Source: Gordionus sp. m RMFG-2023 (lineage: Eukaryota; Nematomorpha; Gordioida; Chordodea; Parachordodidae). From it: DNA of 64,000 bases. This document shows, piece by piece, positions 1-13,016 of this stretch (position 1 is the stretch's first letter; each line of letters opens with the position of its first letter). Location of the stretch: positions 74,377,561 to 74,441,560 of the forward strand of contig NC_088775.1 in assembly GCF_954871325.1 (NCBI RefSeq), in the 5' to 3' direction. The notes beneath the pieces were generated by a model that worked only from the letters and a program-made list of their open reading frames with translations, was not told the origin of the DNA and ran no database searches. A program made the position numbers and the translations under genes.

Positions 1-2680
1 TGATTTTAATATAATATATGAAAATATATGATTAAATAATTATAAATGATTATTAGATTTCAGTAATAAAATATTTTCAAAATTTTGATCATTTAGGCAT
101 CCTCGTTTATCTGTAAAAACATTTTTAGCAACACTAAATAGTCTTTCCACAGGGGCGCTTGAAGGAATTGTAGTGTTATATTTAATAAATAACAATTTTA
201 TATCAGGGTATTCTTTAAAAATGCTAAAATCTCTACATTCATTTTTGAAAAAATTATTTAAAATTTGTTAATTATCAAAATTTAAATCATTATTAGAAAT
301 TATATCTGCTGTAGGGTACTGAAAAAAATCTGAAATTAAATTATTTGTTTTTTTGGCAGGTTATTTGCTTGCAGTCATTTGATGACTTTGTTAATTCACC
401 AGCTAATCTTTGCATCAATTGTTTTCTTTTATTAAGATTTTCTTCCATTTGCAACCATGTCCAATCAAGTTTAAAAAAAGGGTGGAGCATGGTTGCTATA
501 ATATTATCATCTTCAAATAAGGTCACAATAAACCTAGAATTATTAAATATTTTTAATTTATTATATTAATTTACCTATCCTCAATCCCTTTAAGTAAGGC
601 ATCTAAGAGTGGTAAACAGAATCTCAGGTTCATTTCTTTAAAATTCTTTAATTTGATAATAAGTTGTGAAATAGTTGCACAGTAATAAGCTGTGTACATA
701 AACTTATCTCCCTGTAAAATATCAAAGGAGTTAGCTATTGGCTTCATTAGCTAATTTAAAATAATGCTATATATATAAATATTATTTATAACTTACTAAA
801 CAATATTCATGAATAAAATCACATTCATTAGGTAAAAACCTAGGTAGTTTTATTCCATCACATATCTTGACCACTTTGTCAGATTTAGCTTTTATAATTT
901 CTGACATTAATTGTAGGGCATTATAGGTGGAGTTCCATCTAGTTATATTAGGACATATAAAATAACGACCAATATATTCCTTAATAATCTCAGATGAAAT
1001 AGGAGACTTATTTTGCCTATCCCATATATTTTGGCATTTATGTAGTGTTGTGCTATATATCTAATGAAGAAAATATTACTTATTTAATTAAAATTAGTTT
1101 TACCCTCTGATATTGTTTACACTGCATGGCTCTATTGGCATCCACAGTGGCTATAAGATTCAATGTGTGACTGGCACAACATTGGAATCCTGTGCAGTAA
1201 TATAAAGATTTGATATAGAAATTGGCACAACTGCTTCATCTTCCAGATCATCAATTGGTTCACTTGTATTATTTTCAATTGGCTTGAAAACTCTTTAATA
1301 AATTAAGTAATCAATCATATATTATGTTTATATTTATTTATAATAAAATAAACCTAAAACATTTTATGAAATTTTTGGCATTATCTGTAATGGTCTTTGA
1401 AATTTTATTTTGAATGAATAATCCTTTGCTATATCTTGTAAATATTTTGCTATTTTATCATGTGTATGACTACCAGTCATTCTTTTTCAAGCCAACGCTA
1501 TATTTTTTCTTTCCAAACTTATTGGATTTATATAGTGAGCGGTTACTCCTATGTATGAACTAAAAATTAAAATTTCTTAAAATTGCTGAAATAATTGATT
1601 CTTAATTAATTATTATACAAATTTAAATGTTAGCTATACCGGCGATAGGCACTCCAACAATCTGCTGTTGTGCATATTAATGATGGTTCTATAAGACTTT
1701 TAATTATTTCTTTCTTTTCATTTCCCCATCTTTGGGAAGTTCTACCAACAACTGTCTGTCGGCAAATTATATTTTTGTGTGGAGCCAAAGTGTTGATCAT
1801 TTTTTTAAATGAAGGATTTTCAACAATTGAAAATGGCTGCATGCCATCTATAATAAAAGCAATAATTAAATCATCTAAAGTGCCTTGAGTTAAAGTCAAA
1901 GGTCTTTTAGCAAAAATATTATTGGAGGATGAGCCTTGTCCAATATTTTCTTTGGTAGTTTTATTTTCCTTCCCCTTTTTTATTTTTGTTAACAAGGTTG
2001 GATGTTTTCTCTTAAAATTTAAATTAGAATTTTAAATATATAATATCTATACCCTTATGTGCTTCACGATATTGCACGTTGAACTCATACTGACGGATAT
2101 TTTTGTATTTTTAGGTAGACACGGCAAACATTTTACCATCAGAGAATAGTTTTTTTTGTTTTGAGATATTATTTTAAAATATGCTCTATAAATTGGCCAT
2201 GGTAAAGCAATAGAACTTGTTGTTGCTTCCTCTTCTTCATCGATATAGATCTAAATAAATATATAAACTTAAAAATTTAGTTATAAAATAAAATTTACCA
2301 TTTCCATATTGTAATATTAAAATTTGTATGGTTTATTGATAAACTCGGACATAATATTTAAATTAATAAATATTTATATATATTTTTTATATATAAGTTT
2401 TAATATTTTATGTATATATAATTCTTTATTATAGTATTAATAAATATTAATATATAATATATATATATATTTATTTCATAAGCTCATATGAAATAAAATA
2501 AATTTTACAGTCAAATATTTTTATTTATAATAAAAAAAGGGGTATATAAAATGTATCTTAAAAAGTATCTAAAAGCAGATACAGATACCTCTAAAAAATA
2601 TCTAGATACAGATACCTTTCTAAAAAATCTATCTAGATACAGATACTACATTTTTATATCTAGATACTTTAACAACTCTG
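1..2680 (-). mobile_element. hAT DNA transposon with BED finger, left end outside window (hAT-1)
   Basis: Minus-strand remains of a BED-finger hAT transposase. Near 2040-2150 a BED-type zinc finger reads CLPC, then a spaced N-x-x-KHIR histidine pair, interrupted by a ~60-base GT-AG intron before RKHP. At 1630-1995 the frame gives TLDDLIIAFIIDGMQPFSIV, then TTADCWSAYRR, the usual start of the hAT catalytic fold; it continues near 1480-1560 (YIGVTAHYINPISLERKNIA), where one in-frame stop is seen. At about 90-175 the dimerisation motif SSAPVERLFSVAKNVF is clear. The right terminus ends in AACAACTCTG at 2680, the inverse of the CAGAGTTGTT terminus of the element at 53543. Repeats of GATACAGATACC/TATCTAGATA at 2560-2675 look like subterminal binding repeats. 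The left terminus lies before base 1, so its target duplication cannot be checked. Family clear; probably inactive. Confidence 0.85.
2540..2675. repeat. Subterminal repeats of hAT-1 (GTATCTAGATAC-type)
   Basis: About six imperfect copies of a short motif built from GATACAGATACC and TATCTAGATA stand within 140 bases of the hAT-1 end. Similar motifs occur at the related fragment at 47283. In hAT elements such clusters bind the transposase; that role is inferred here. Confidence 0.6.
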
Positions 2681-2688
2681 TTAAACAT

Positions 2689-3608
2689 CCTAAAAATTAA
2701 GAAATTTTCAATGACAAAAAACAATGCCACTAGACACTTAAAACAAATCAAAATGAGGTCTCCTAGTTCAAAAACTGTTATATAGGCCTAAACAGCAATA
2801 ATTATTAAAAATAAGTCGAACCACCTCTAAATTTTTATGAAGATTTCTAGTACTAGTTTATTTTATTGTTATAGTTATTCTCTATTATAAAATGAATATA
2901 TATCGCAATAAATTTTATAAGTAAGAAGAAAGGAATTAAACAACGTTTTCTTTATTATTAATATTGGTTACTATTTTTACAAGTAAAATATTAAAGCATT
3001 TAATATGATAGAGATTAATATTTTACGTGTTTGGAAATTTGTAAATCGATTTTTTTTTCTCATAAATTCATATAAGACTTAAGTATTTTGGGGCATCTGT
3101 CACTGGTATCATTTAAAATTGAAAGTAACGGCGGTTACCTATCGGAGTTGTGCATTTCTGTTTGTTATTATATCTCTAAATTAATGTTCTATGAGCGGGT
3201 GTTTAGGAGTGGTGAAGACTCAAGATTAAGGATTCCTGTTAGACAGGTTCCTTACCAGTTTATTACTACAAAGTATATTATAAAACTAACTTTATATGAT
3301 TAAGTTTAGCAAAATTTTAAAATTTATCGAAAATTATAATTTTTATATTTATTCTTCAGCCCTATCTAGAAATTGCAAATCAAAAGATTATTATAATTGC
3401 ACCTTCCCATTATGTACGGGTAAGGGGTACACTATAAATGATATTTTTACTCTAATCAAATCATGTGATGGCAAAATAATAAATTAGGATCTAATATATT
3501 AATTAATATTTCCAAGATAATTGCAATCAATATATACTTTACTAAATGTACAAGATGTTTAAATGAAAATTATAATTCATAACTAAAATTATTTATTTGT
3601 TCTAATAG
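2689..3608. other. AT-rich stretch, no gene recognised
   Basis: Short open frames at 3088-3303 and 3296-3487 show no family resemblance and no splice context that links them with confidence to the exons starting at 3609. They could hold upstream exons of that gene, but I cannot support it. Confidence 0.3.
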
Positions 3609-5026
3609 TTGATAATCCTATCTCTTTCCAATTAGTGCCAATTGTCCCATCTTCCACAACACTACAATCTCATGGTTAAATTCATATTATATAAATATCA
3701 TTTAATTTTATAATTTTACCTAACAATTATTGACAGGGCATGATCTTGATGTGCCTATGGGAACCATATTAGATGTACCCTTCAATCAACTACTTGGCAC
3801 ACCTTTCAGAATACTACCCTCTAGGTTAAAGTTTAAATATATGATTAATCCCTATTTAAAACATTTTCTATAACTATTATCTATAGACTAAGATTATGAT
3901 GTCTCTGTAGGATCAATAATAGATGTACCTTTAAATCACCAACTTGGAATGCCTTCAACAGCATCTTCTCAAATCTCAAGCTTAAAATTAATAAATCGTC
4001 GCCTGAGTAGGTTATTAAATTTATGAAAAATAAAACTATTTATAAAATTTTCAGTAGATGGAATGATAGGGGATTCACAAAATATAAAATTTTTATAATT
4101 TTAAACATTTAAAAGTCATTTTTTTATTTTAAATCTTTAATTAATTTTCAATGATAATCTATTTCTCTTCTTTTTATTCTTTTAAAAAAAAGTAAAACAA
4201 AAAAATATCGTGAATCAAAAAATGATCATTACAATTTTAATTGTAATTATAATAAAATAATTAATCAATTCTTTCGAAATTAATACATCTTTAGAAATAT
4301 TATTTTATTAAAGTATACTAGTACAAAAAAGGAATATAAAAAGTTGTAAATACAAAAGATTATTCCACATCCACTTTTTGTTAAAAATGACTTACTTTTT
4401 TTACATAAATCAATTTTTTTATAATTACACAATTTATTTACATAAAAAATTACGTAATATTTATAAATTAAATTATAGTTATTAGGTCCACCATCTTATT
4501 GTAAACAATAGAAACCTAATTTTAAGGAGATAGAATAATCTAATTCTCAGGCATCGATATATATGAATAATCATTTACATTAAAATTATTTTATCTATTA
4601 TTTATAGGCCATTGTCTTGTTTCACTTACAGGGACCCAAACAAAAGTCTCCTTAAATCACCAACTTGGTACCCTTTCCACCGCACAACCCTCTCAAGGTT
4701 AATGATAATATTTAAATTATAATTTTTATATTATTTATTGGCTATTATGTGTATCTATAGGGGCCCAAACAGAGACACTAACCTTACAAAGGCCTCAATT
4801 CGATTCTGTTACGTCAACCGATGAACCATTAATCATCAAGAATCTGTCAACCCCATATCTCAGTTTAGTTCAGAATTACAAATACCTTTCAAGTATTATC
4901 TCATATCGAAAAGAAAAAAAATTAAATGCAGATGTAAAAAGTTTTTCCTTATTAGATAATAACATTCAGCCATCAAACTTTAATACAGAAATAGCATATG
5001 AATATATTATCAAGAAAAAATCGTAA
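3609..5026 (+). CDS. 3' part of an unrecognised gene with duplicated short exons
   Basis: Exon-like blocks with AG acceptors and GT donors: 3609-3674 (66 nt), 3737-3824, 3893-4006, 4632-4697 (66 nt) and a terminal block 4761-5026 ending in TAA. All but 3737-3824 start and end in phase 1, so they can be joined or skipped without shifting frame. Their peptides are look-alikes: SFQLVPIVPSSTTLQS, DVPFNQLLGTP, DVPLNHQLGMPSTASSQ, KVSLNHQLGTLSTAQPSQ, then TETLTLQRPQF at the start of the terminal exon. The terminal exon adds ~86 hydrophilic residues ending EYIIKKKS. Block 3737-3824 ends in phase 2 and does not join cleanly to the next, so it may be decayed or used alternatively. Function unknown; no domain recognised; upstream exons not found. 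Confidence 0.45.
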
Positions 5027-5700
5027 TTTAATATATCCAAACAAATATTTATATACAAACGATAAATTTGGATTTATGTGTAAAAGTAGGCTGAAAACAT
5101 TGTCCTGGAAGAGGTACTTTATTAAATAGGAGCTTTAAAATGACAAAGACTCCCAATTACTTTGATAAAGATGATGAAGAGCACTATGCGATATTAGTAA
5201 CCATGAACAAACATAAGGATCAAATTCGATTATATCCATATCAAAACAAAACAAAAAACTTATTGTCAAGTTATACATATCAGAGAAATGGATCCAATTG
5301 CCCGTCGAAAAGCATTACCAGCTTTTTCATCTGTTAAAATTATTATGCACCGTATCGTTAAATCAATTGCACAAAGTAAATGATATCTCACGGATTTAAA
5401 GGCATAATTCATAAGAGCTAATGCACACATAACTAGTTACCGTTACATCCTTAAATAATTAATTAGTTAGACATTTTTAAAAACATTGAAAGTTATTTTA
5501 TAAACTTTTTATTGTAAATAAAATAATTTTGCAATTTACCAATTTTAATTAAAGGAATTTAAATTATATAAAATATAAAGAAATAATTGCATAGGAAAAA
5601 GTTTATATGCATGGAGGGTTTTATTATATTTAATAAATAAAAATTTTAATTAAGGGAAATTATTGAAAATTATAGAGTAAATTTTGAAATATGCTTAAGA
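5027..5700. other. Possible continuation or separate short ORF; otherwise empty
   Basis: An ORF at 5140-5337 (65 residues, starts MTKTPNYFDKDDEEHYAI) has ordinary amino-acid composition, and an overlapping frame stays open to about 5390. No family is recognised. It could be a further exon or chance. The rest is AT-rich 3' DNA. Confidence 0.25.
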
Positions 5701-5716
5701 TTCCAATCCCCATGGC

Positions 5717-6097
5717 TTAGGGGAATGATGTTAGGGAAACGAGTATCTTGAAAATAATCTTCACATATCCTCCGTCAAATTTTTTTTCTATATCAGAAGA
5801 TAATCTGGTATTTGTGTTGTTTTTTAAAGGAATGGAGTGTGCTTTTTCTCTGTCAAGATATTTTCTCATGCTAAAAATAAGTTCAAGCTTTCTATCTTCT
5901 TTGAACTCTAATTTTATACAGAACCAATCCAACTTAAATAGCAAATAAATTATAACTGGTAGTATATATTCATTTTTATGGATGTGTTGGAATCTATTGA
6001 AAATAATAAAAATCAAAATATTAATTGTAATCAATATTTCAACTGTATATCTATTATCTATGTCTAACAGAATTGTATTAAGTGTATTTAAAGCCAT
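5717..6097 (-). CDS. Unrecognised 126-residue ORF, hydrophobic N-terminal half
   Basis: A single open frame on the minus strand begins MALNTLNTILLDIDNRYT and has two candidate membrane segments in its first 70 residues (ILITINILIFIIFNRF and YILPVIIYLLFKLDWF), then a charged half ending near SLTSFP. Length and composition allow a small membrane protein, but AT-rich DNA makes such chance frames common, and I see no splice, promoter or family support. Confidence 0.2.
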   Translation of the reverse strand: MALNTLNTILLDIDNRYTVEILITINILIFIIFNRFQHIHKNEYILPVIIYLLFKLDWFCIKLEFKEDRKLELIFSMRKYLDREKAHSIPLKNNTNTRLSSDIEKKFDGGYVKIIFKILVSLTSFP

Positions 6098-6736
6098 TTT
6101 TTTAAGTTTATTGTAATAACTATCGTGGGAGTGAGATATTCCAAATGGTCAAAAATCGAAAGAGCCGTAATAACCGGTTCCATAAAATAAAATAATATAT
6201 ACATATCTTTTTTAATAAACACTAATAATATAATATTCATCTATGGAGGACTTTATCTGTAATTGGGATCAATAGCGTCACGGGAGGGGGGGGGGAGTGA
6301 GGGTAGCTCGAACCCCTGAAAAAATTTTTAAAAAATTTTAACTAAAAAAAGATAATTTTATAGCTAAAAAAAATCCCCGGCTCGGCCCAAATTATTATAC
6401 ACATATCTTGACCAAATATTTATTTAATATTGACTTGGCCATATTTTTTTACCATCTGGTATCGTTTTCAAAATGTGGGATATTTTTTACAACTTTGAAA
6501 TTAAAACAGTACTACAAAAGTAAATTGAAATTTTCTTTATGCCATGTAAAAGCACAAATTTTTAAGTACTTTTTGACCAGGAAAAAGATTATACATAGTA
6601 GAACAGTTACATATGCCTTTAGTGGTTATTCAAAATTGATGGTGAAAATTTTCTCAAGCCACGAAGCAATATCTAAATGCAACTTCTGTTTGGGGATAAC
6701 TAGATTTGAATATATGCATCATTTTTAATATCAAAA

Positions 6737-9250
6737 AATGTTGGAATTGTATTAATATCCACATTTTATTATAGATAGATAATTATATCACATTTTATTT
6801 TTAATCATAATTTAAATTTTATTATTTGATAAATTACATTTTTATTTTTTCATCCTCATTACATTTTTTTATCCCTTTATATATCTTTTTTTAAACAATA
6901 ATAAAAAAAATAACTAACACAAATTGATCTATCAAAAAAATGTTAATATAAAATTTTGACCGATTAAATTTAAATACAAATTGATATATAAAGAAATAAA
7001 TCAATTGCCAAAATAAATAATAAAATAACATCGATCAACATATTCAACATTCCACCCTCCAAAGAAATTTGGCTTATGATTTCCTTGGGTAAGTTGAGTG
7101 GTAACGTCATTAACATTCATGATCACCAGGTAATACGCCACCCATGTTCATAGTGCAGTCTTCTTTTCAAACCGTACGATGGCTTGGTAAAGTAAAGACA
7201 ACCCCTAGCTAATTTTCAAACCGGATCGCTTGTGCATGGCATCGGACATCTAGATTCCTTTCGAGCAAGGTTTATTTTATCGTGCTTCAGCCAGCAATCC
7301 AATTTCTTAGTCGTTGCATCGATCTTGGCGCACGGAATTCTCCTTGAAGGTATGATCTTAGGCACAGCATCGGGCTTCAAGTGAACTTTCTCTTGTCTGA
7401 CCATTTTGGGTTTGTAGGAGTAAGTTGATTCGAGGTCTTTTTTTGTTGTCGAGATTATCTTCTCGAGATCATTCTCCACATTACCTACTAAGAACGTTTT
7501 TAAAATGTTGTTGAAGGTATGGAGCTACATACGTCCTAGCAGGGGGATCTTATCACAATCCACTACAATAGCCTCCAGTATATGTGAGTTTTCTTCATAC
7601 TTAACGTTCACATTGGCAAGACCTAATATCTTGATAGCGCTGCCGTCATAACCAGTGAGTCTCATGTCCGTCTTACGTATCGCAGTTATGCCTATGGACT
7701 TAGCTGTCAACTTCGGAAGTATACTGTACCTGGTACCGGTGTCAACTTGCATCAACGTGGGTATGTTGTTGATGCTCACTGTAACGTTGTACGCGTCATA
7801 TATGGTATCCTTGACCCCCAGATGGTGCACTTCCAAATTATGCAGATTATATTTTTTATAAGCTGTGTTTGAGTCGTCGTCATCATCAATTACTTCGATG
7901 TTCATAGCATGGTTCGTATTCATTTGACAATCACGATCTTTGTAATCAGAAGATCTATTGTAAGTATTATTGTCATTTTTGTACTGGTTGGGCCTCGACG
8001 AATATTTCGGAAAACCATTAATATTTTGAGAGTTGTGTCTGTGCTGACCACGACGGGGATAGTTGATTCGGTTATCACCTCTATAGCAGTCATTCCGTCG
8101 ATCAGGGCTTTGATGATGGTCACAATGAGAGTCGTGGCGATTGACATGGACGTTGTACCCGCTATTGTTGTATCGATCGTCGTAGTAGTTATCGTTGCGA
8201 TTATCGAAACGGTTGCGGTTATAGTGACAATTATCGTAGCTTTGATCAAAACGATTGTCGTGGAAGTTGCTGTGCCATCCGTTGAATCGTTTGTCGCGGT
8301 CGTTGTCGTAGCGTCCGTTGAATCGTTTGTCGCGGTCGTGTCGTAGCGTATATCGTAACGTTTATCAAATCGTTTGTCACGGCAATAGTCGCAGCGTAAA
8401 TCGTAACGTTCATCAAAATACTGTGCGGGGCGATTGTCATTGATAAACTGGGGTTGCTTGATAAGAGATTTACCATGTGCGTGAGAGTTCTGAATGGGGT
8501 TTGTTGCTACGTAACTATTTTTGACTCTGCCCATGTGATTAACTTCTTGTACACCAGGTGATTCATTCAAATGTAACAATTTCATCTCGCCCTTGTTCCA
8601 CTTGGGTCCGCGGTGTTTTCCTCTAGACCTAGATTGTAAATGTCTTCTATGGTCATAGAGCTCTTGACCTCTTTCCTGACATCTTTGGAATACGAAGATA
8701 CTCTCACTTTCTCAATAATTCTCTGAATGCCATTAAATTTACATTCTTTATTGAGTCGTGCTACGCGCGTGACCCAAGCCGAGAATGTCTTATCCTTGCC
8801 TTGAGTTGCAGCATAAAATAATGATAGTTTAGCGTTCTCGGTCTTCGATAGATGTTGTAACTTGAATTTGCCAAGTCGATTGGGTCCTGGAAGTCTTCCT
8901 CAGTAAAAATTGCCCCAATATTATTGAATTTGTCATCTGGAAGACTTCGGAGAAATAAAGCGGCCTTTTCTCCGTTGGAGATCTTGCTGGTGTTGAAGAA
9001 ATTTTGCAATTTCCCTATGTAGGCCTGTCATCGCTACTAAATTTGAGGAAATCCGGCTTGAAAAATTCAGTCATATATGTGGAATTGTTCAAAGCATCCA
9101 TCATAAGACAATTATAATCGATAAAGCCGTAAAATAGAATAAATATACATTGCAAAATCAAGATCAAATTTTGAAATACTTACGCAAAGTTCAGACGTAG
9201 ATTGGCCTCCATGTTGGAAATTATTAATATCCACATTTTATCATAGTTAA
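6737..9250 (-). mobile_element. Ty3/gypsy-type LTR retroelement, broken fossil
   Basis: Minus-strand order, reading right to left: a gag-like region (about 8590-9215, with an acidic ALFLRSLPDD segment), a D/R/Y/N-rich repeat-bearing gag tail (about 7925-8480), an aspartic protease region carrying the VDTG active-site signature (about 7525-7925), and the start of a reverse-transcriptase region (about 7200-7480). Direct repeats of an LTR start (TGTTGGAA followed by TATTAATATCCACATTTTAT) occur at about 6737 and 9213; the right copy is only a stub. Most of pol is absent. The element is broken in several places and looks old. The protease order and RT start fit Ty3/gypsy better than Bel/Pao or Ty1/copia. 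Confidence 0.75.
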
Positions 9251-10519
9251 AAAAATATGCATAGTTGTTTTTCATGCCATAAAAATATTTTAAAGCTATT
9301 GTATAACCGGTCATGGCGCTTTTGAGCTTTCTTAGCGCAGATGACCTCTGAATTCATTCAATCATTTTTTTTTTCATTCAATTCTAAAAAGAAAAACTAG
9401 TAATTTTTATTTTATTTTCATAGCTTACAAATATTTCCGAATTGCAAGGAAATGGCTTTCTCACTAAAAATTTATTATGTAAAAAATCTCATTAGTTATT
9501 TAAAGTGTAAAACAGTTTATTCTTTAATTAGATGTATATTGTTAATCCTTATTTAAATTTTTTATTTTATGCAAAGATATGTTTTTTAAGACTTCTATAA
9601 TTTCATATTCTTGCAACTTTTTTATCCCATTAATAACGTTATAATATATTAATAATCATAACATTTGAAAATTTTTAGTATTTAATATTTACTTATCAAT
9701 ATTTTTAATTAAAATTGCACAATAAATTGAATAAAAAAGTATTATTTTATATTTTATTTTTAATATCAAATTTATTACAACAATGCATTCAATAAATATA
9801 TATCCCAATTATCAATGAATCAAACAACAATAGTGTTTTTTTTTTAAATTTGCAAACTTTTATAAATTTACCCCTCATGATCTCAAACTTATAAATATAA
9901 TAATCTTAACAAGTTACAATATTTTTAAAAAATATTTTATAAAATATACCATATATTTAATAAATTAATATTCTTTTCTATTTTTTTAAATATGCATAAT
10001 GCATCAGCTTAGATTTAATTGTTTATATCTCAATATTGATTTATGATTTGGAAATAAAAATGAAGACAACAGACCTAAATTTTCTAAGTTGAGATTGGAG
10101 TAAGTCTCAAATTTAAGATAAATTATTTTTTAATCACTTAATTAATTAATTCATAGTTGAAGTTTTTAGTTGTATAGGATAGAGTTAAAAATTATTTTCC
10201 TAACAATATATTTTTATATTTTAAAAAGAAACATGCTCCATTCAAATTTCAATTTTTCTTTCAAAATAAAGAAATAATAGAATTATTTTCTCTCTTATCA
10301 TTGGTTAAATTATATAAATTTTAAATCTAACCTCCAATAGAAAGATGAAATTCAATCATGATGTTTGAAGATTTTTCCGAATTTTATTATTATTCTGCTT
10401 TAAACAAACTTTTCCCCTCTACCTTTAGTTATTGTCCTTTCAACCTTTCAACTTGTCTTTAAACTAGCAAGCCAAATTAATGTTTAAACCTATCTGATTA
10501 ATGAGATATGAATAAAGGT
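9251..10519. other. AT-rich intergenic DNA, nothing recognised
   Basis: Very AT-rich, with no ORF over 60 codons and no recognisable repeat ends. Confidence 0.5.
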
Positions 10520-10756
10520 CCCATTAGTGTTTGAAAACAATATCAAGGTACCAAAACCTTGGAAATTATTATTTACATTTGATCTAAGCAATTAATATAT
10601 GCTAACCCTAGCCCACATCTGGCATTAGAATCCAATTGCCCATTAGTGTTTGAAAACAATATCAAGGTACCAAATTCTTGGAAATTATTATTTACATTTG
10701 ATCTAAGCAATTAATATATGCTAACCCTAGCCCACATCTCGCATTAGAATCCAATT
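10520..10756. repeat. 119-bp tandem duplication
   Basis: Two near-identical direct copies of a 119-base unit beginning CCCATTAGTGTTTGAAAAC, at 10520-10638 and 10639-10756. They differ at only a few sites (for example AAAACCTTGG versus AAATTCTTGG), so the duplication is recent. No coding content. Confidence 0.9.
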
Positions 10757-13016
10757 AAAATTAGGGAAATTTTTTAAATGAATTCATGCTGCATCAAAAG
10801 TATACATGATTTTTTAAAATCATGATGTAAATGAAATGTCTAATAATTGTTCTGCTTCCACAAAAAAATGATTCTTAAAATATTTATCATATACTAAATT
10901 GGCCATGATTTGATGCTATTTTTTAATGACAAATATTACTTTCAAATATTATATTGTCAAAATATTTCCAACATAATTGTGATCACTACAGAAATTATAA
11001 CCATTATGATTTTAGGTTCTGATTCTAAAAATATTTAAAATATGATATGAATATGATTTGTGACAAAAGAATTTTTTTTTCATTGAACAAAAGTATATTT
11101 ATATATTGAACATTATTTTCTATATAAAAATAAGATATAATTCTATAATAACAAATTGAATTCTTTTTAAATCTAATCCTCTAGTTAAAATATCATTCAA
11201 ACTATTTTCAGAATTTTGTTCTCAGAACTCGAGATTTCGATAATATATATCTAGACCTTTGTTCCTTCTATAAATCTTTAGGCTTGCGTAATATTTTTCT
11301 GGATAAAATATTGAGTTAGCCGGTTTTAAAAATTGGCTCAAAACGAGTCATTTAATAGGTTTTCTTTAATTCTACAGTATTTATTTGTTGAGGGCCATTT
11401 TTGAACTTAATTTGACCGAAAATATATTTCAGCATGAATTTCATACAAATTTGTCTTTAACTTTTGAATATTTTATTTTTTATTATATATATGAAAAATT
11501 TATGTAGTAGTTGGAAACCTGCAGTATCACAACCCGCCTCGTCCTGTAAACTTGGCCTACAACAGGGCGATTAATATGATATTATAAATTCTGGCTAAAC
11601 CAGGCTTAAAGAATTCGAGCCAAACCAAGTTGAAGATTTTAAACAATTGGAAATTTCGGTTAATTTGAAAAAAATAAAAATTTAAACTATATCAATTCAG
11701 TTGGAAATCATGAGGCGGTTAATATTCATTTACTACTCATATTTTCAATTTCCCCCATTTAGCCAAATACAGTCAAAATTATTCATATTAATTACATTTT
11801 TAAAATTTGGGGTTGGGCAGAAACGTAATAAAATACATAAATCCAGGCTGAGCTAAAAAATTTTTTTTATTAAATCTTGGCTGGGCCTAAAATTTTAATT
11901 TCTGTAATAAAAATTTATTAATTTGAGAGTAGTTTAAAGGTGTATGGTAAAATTATGTGAAATCCATATATTAAATATAAAATAAAAATACGTAGCAATT
12001 TGTTTATATATATAGTAGAAAAATATGATTAGAAACCAATAATGAAAGGGATAATATTAAGATGTAAAAAAATTTAAAAAATCATAAGGAAAGGTATAAG
12101 AATTTGATTATAAAAATATATTTAGTGGGAATATCCTGATAAACTATGTTAGAAAAAACAAATTAAATTATTATCTAAAAGTTTACCCTGATTATATGCA
12201 GGTAATATCAATATTGCTGTTTTTTATGAGGTGCATCAAAATGTACATCTATATATATATTTGACCAAAAACAAAAAAAGGTTCATGCATGTATAAACAA
12301 ACATAGGTAAATGTTTGAATCTTTCCTTTATTTATATAAATAACAAAAGCCGATACTGTGATTTTTTTTTAAGACAAAAGGTAAATGCGTATCGATAAGA
12401 AATAAATCAATCATAGGTTTAAAAAAGCGATAGCCCTTGTTAGACTCTGACATAATTTCAGCTTCTAAATGTTTAAATAATCCTTTGATAATCAAACATG
12501 TTCCTTTACATGACCCATTTTTAGTTTTCATAGCAATACGGTCAAAAATTATACGTGAAGAGGAGACATGCTTGAAGGAGTTTGGGAATGCAAAACCATA
12601 GGGTAGTTGTTATAATAATCAGGGGCATCAAACACGATAAAATTAAAGCTTAGATATGATTTGATGAGCCCTGGAATCAATTAGAGTGAAGAGCAAAACT
12701 ATTTTTGAAAGTTAATGTGATGGAATAAGTTGTTCATTATTGGCTTCAAGGGCAAAAATGGTTCATTGTCGAAGTCGGCAGACATATTTTCATCACAAAA
12801 TAAGCATTTCTTATCTTAGGAATGGATTTTGGCACCAGGGGGCCACTCGCAAAATTTTTGCCAGGGTGGATCCAATTTTTTTAACAGTAAAAAAAGTGTT
12901 GGGTTTTTATGTTTGAAAATAATAATTTCAAAACTATTGGTAAAATTTTTATTAGCTTTAAATTTGCCAGGATAGTCAAAAATATTTAAAATAATATTAT
13001 ATTCATTAATTAATAT
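10757..13016. other. AT-rich intergenic DNA with MITE remnant
   Basis: No host gene seen. A 67-residue minus-strand frame at 12328-12531 has no recognisable family. A truncated fold-back MITE lies at about 11225-11355 (listed separately). Confidence 0.4.
11225..11355. mobile_element. Truncated copy of the AACGACTCGTTTTGAGCC fold-back MITE
   Basis: The right half (ATATTGAGTTAGCCGGTTTT, then GGCTCAAAACGAGTC) matches the right arm of the complete copy at 32292-32490, while the left arm is missing or decayed. A more diverged relative lies near 28855-29040. Confidence 0.55.

Noticed and set aside
6285-6300. Poly-G run near 6285 and others at 40908 and 60654, considered as quadruplex sites or hAT ends
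   Set aside because: Single runs without the four-tract spacing and without matching terminal repeats or target duplications.
7909-8346. 145-residue + strand ORF rich in valine and isoleucine
   Set aside because: Antisense of the repeat-bearing gag tail of the retroelement fossil; the composition is the complement of D/R/Y/N-rich coding.
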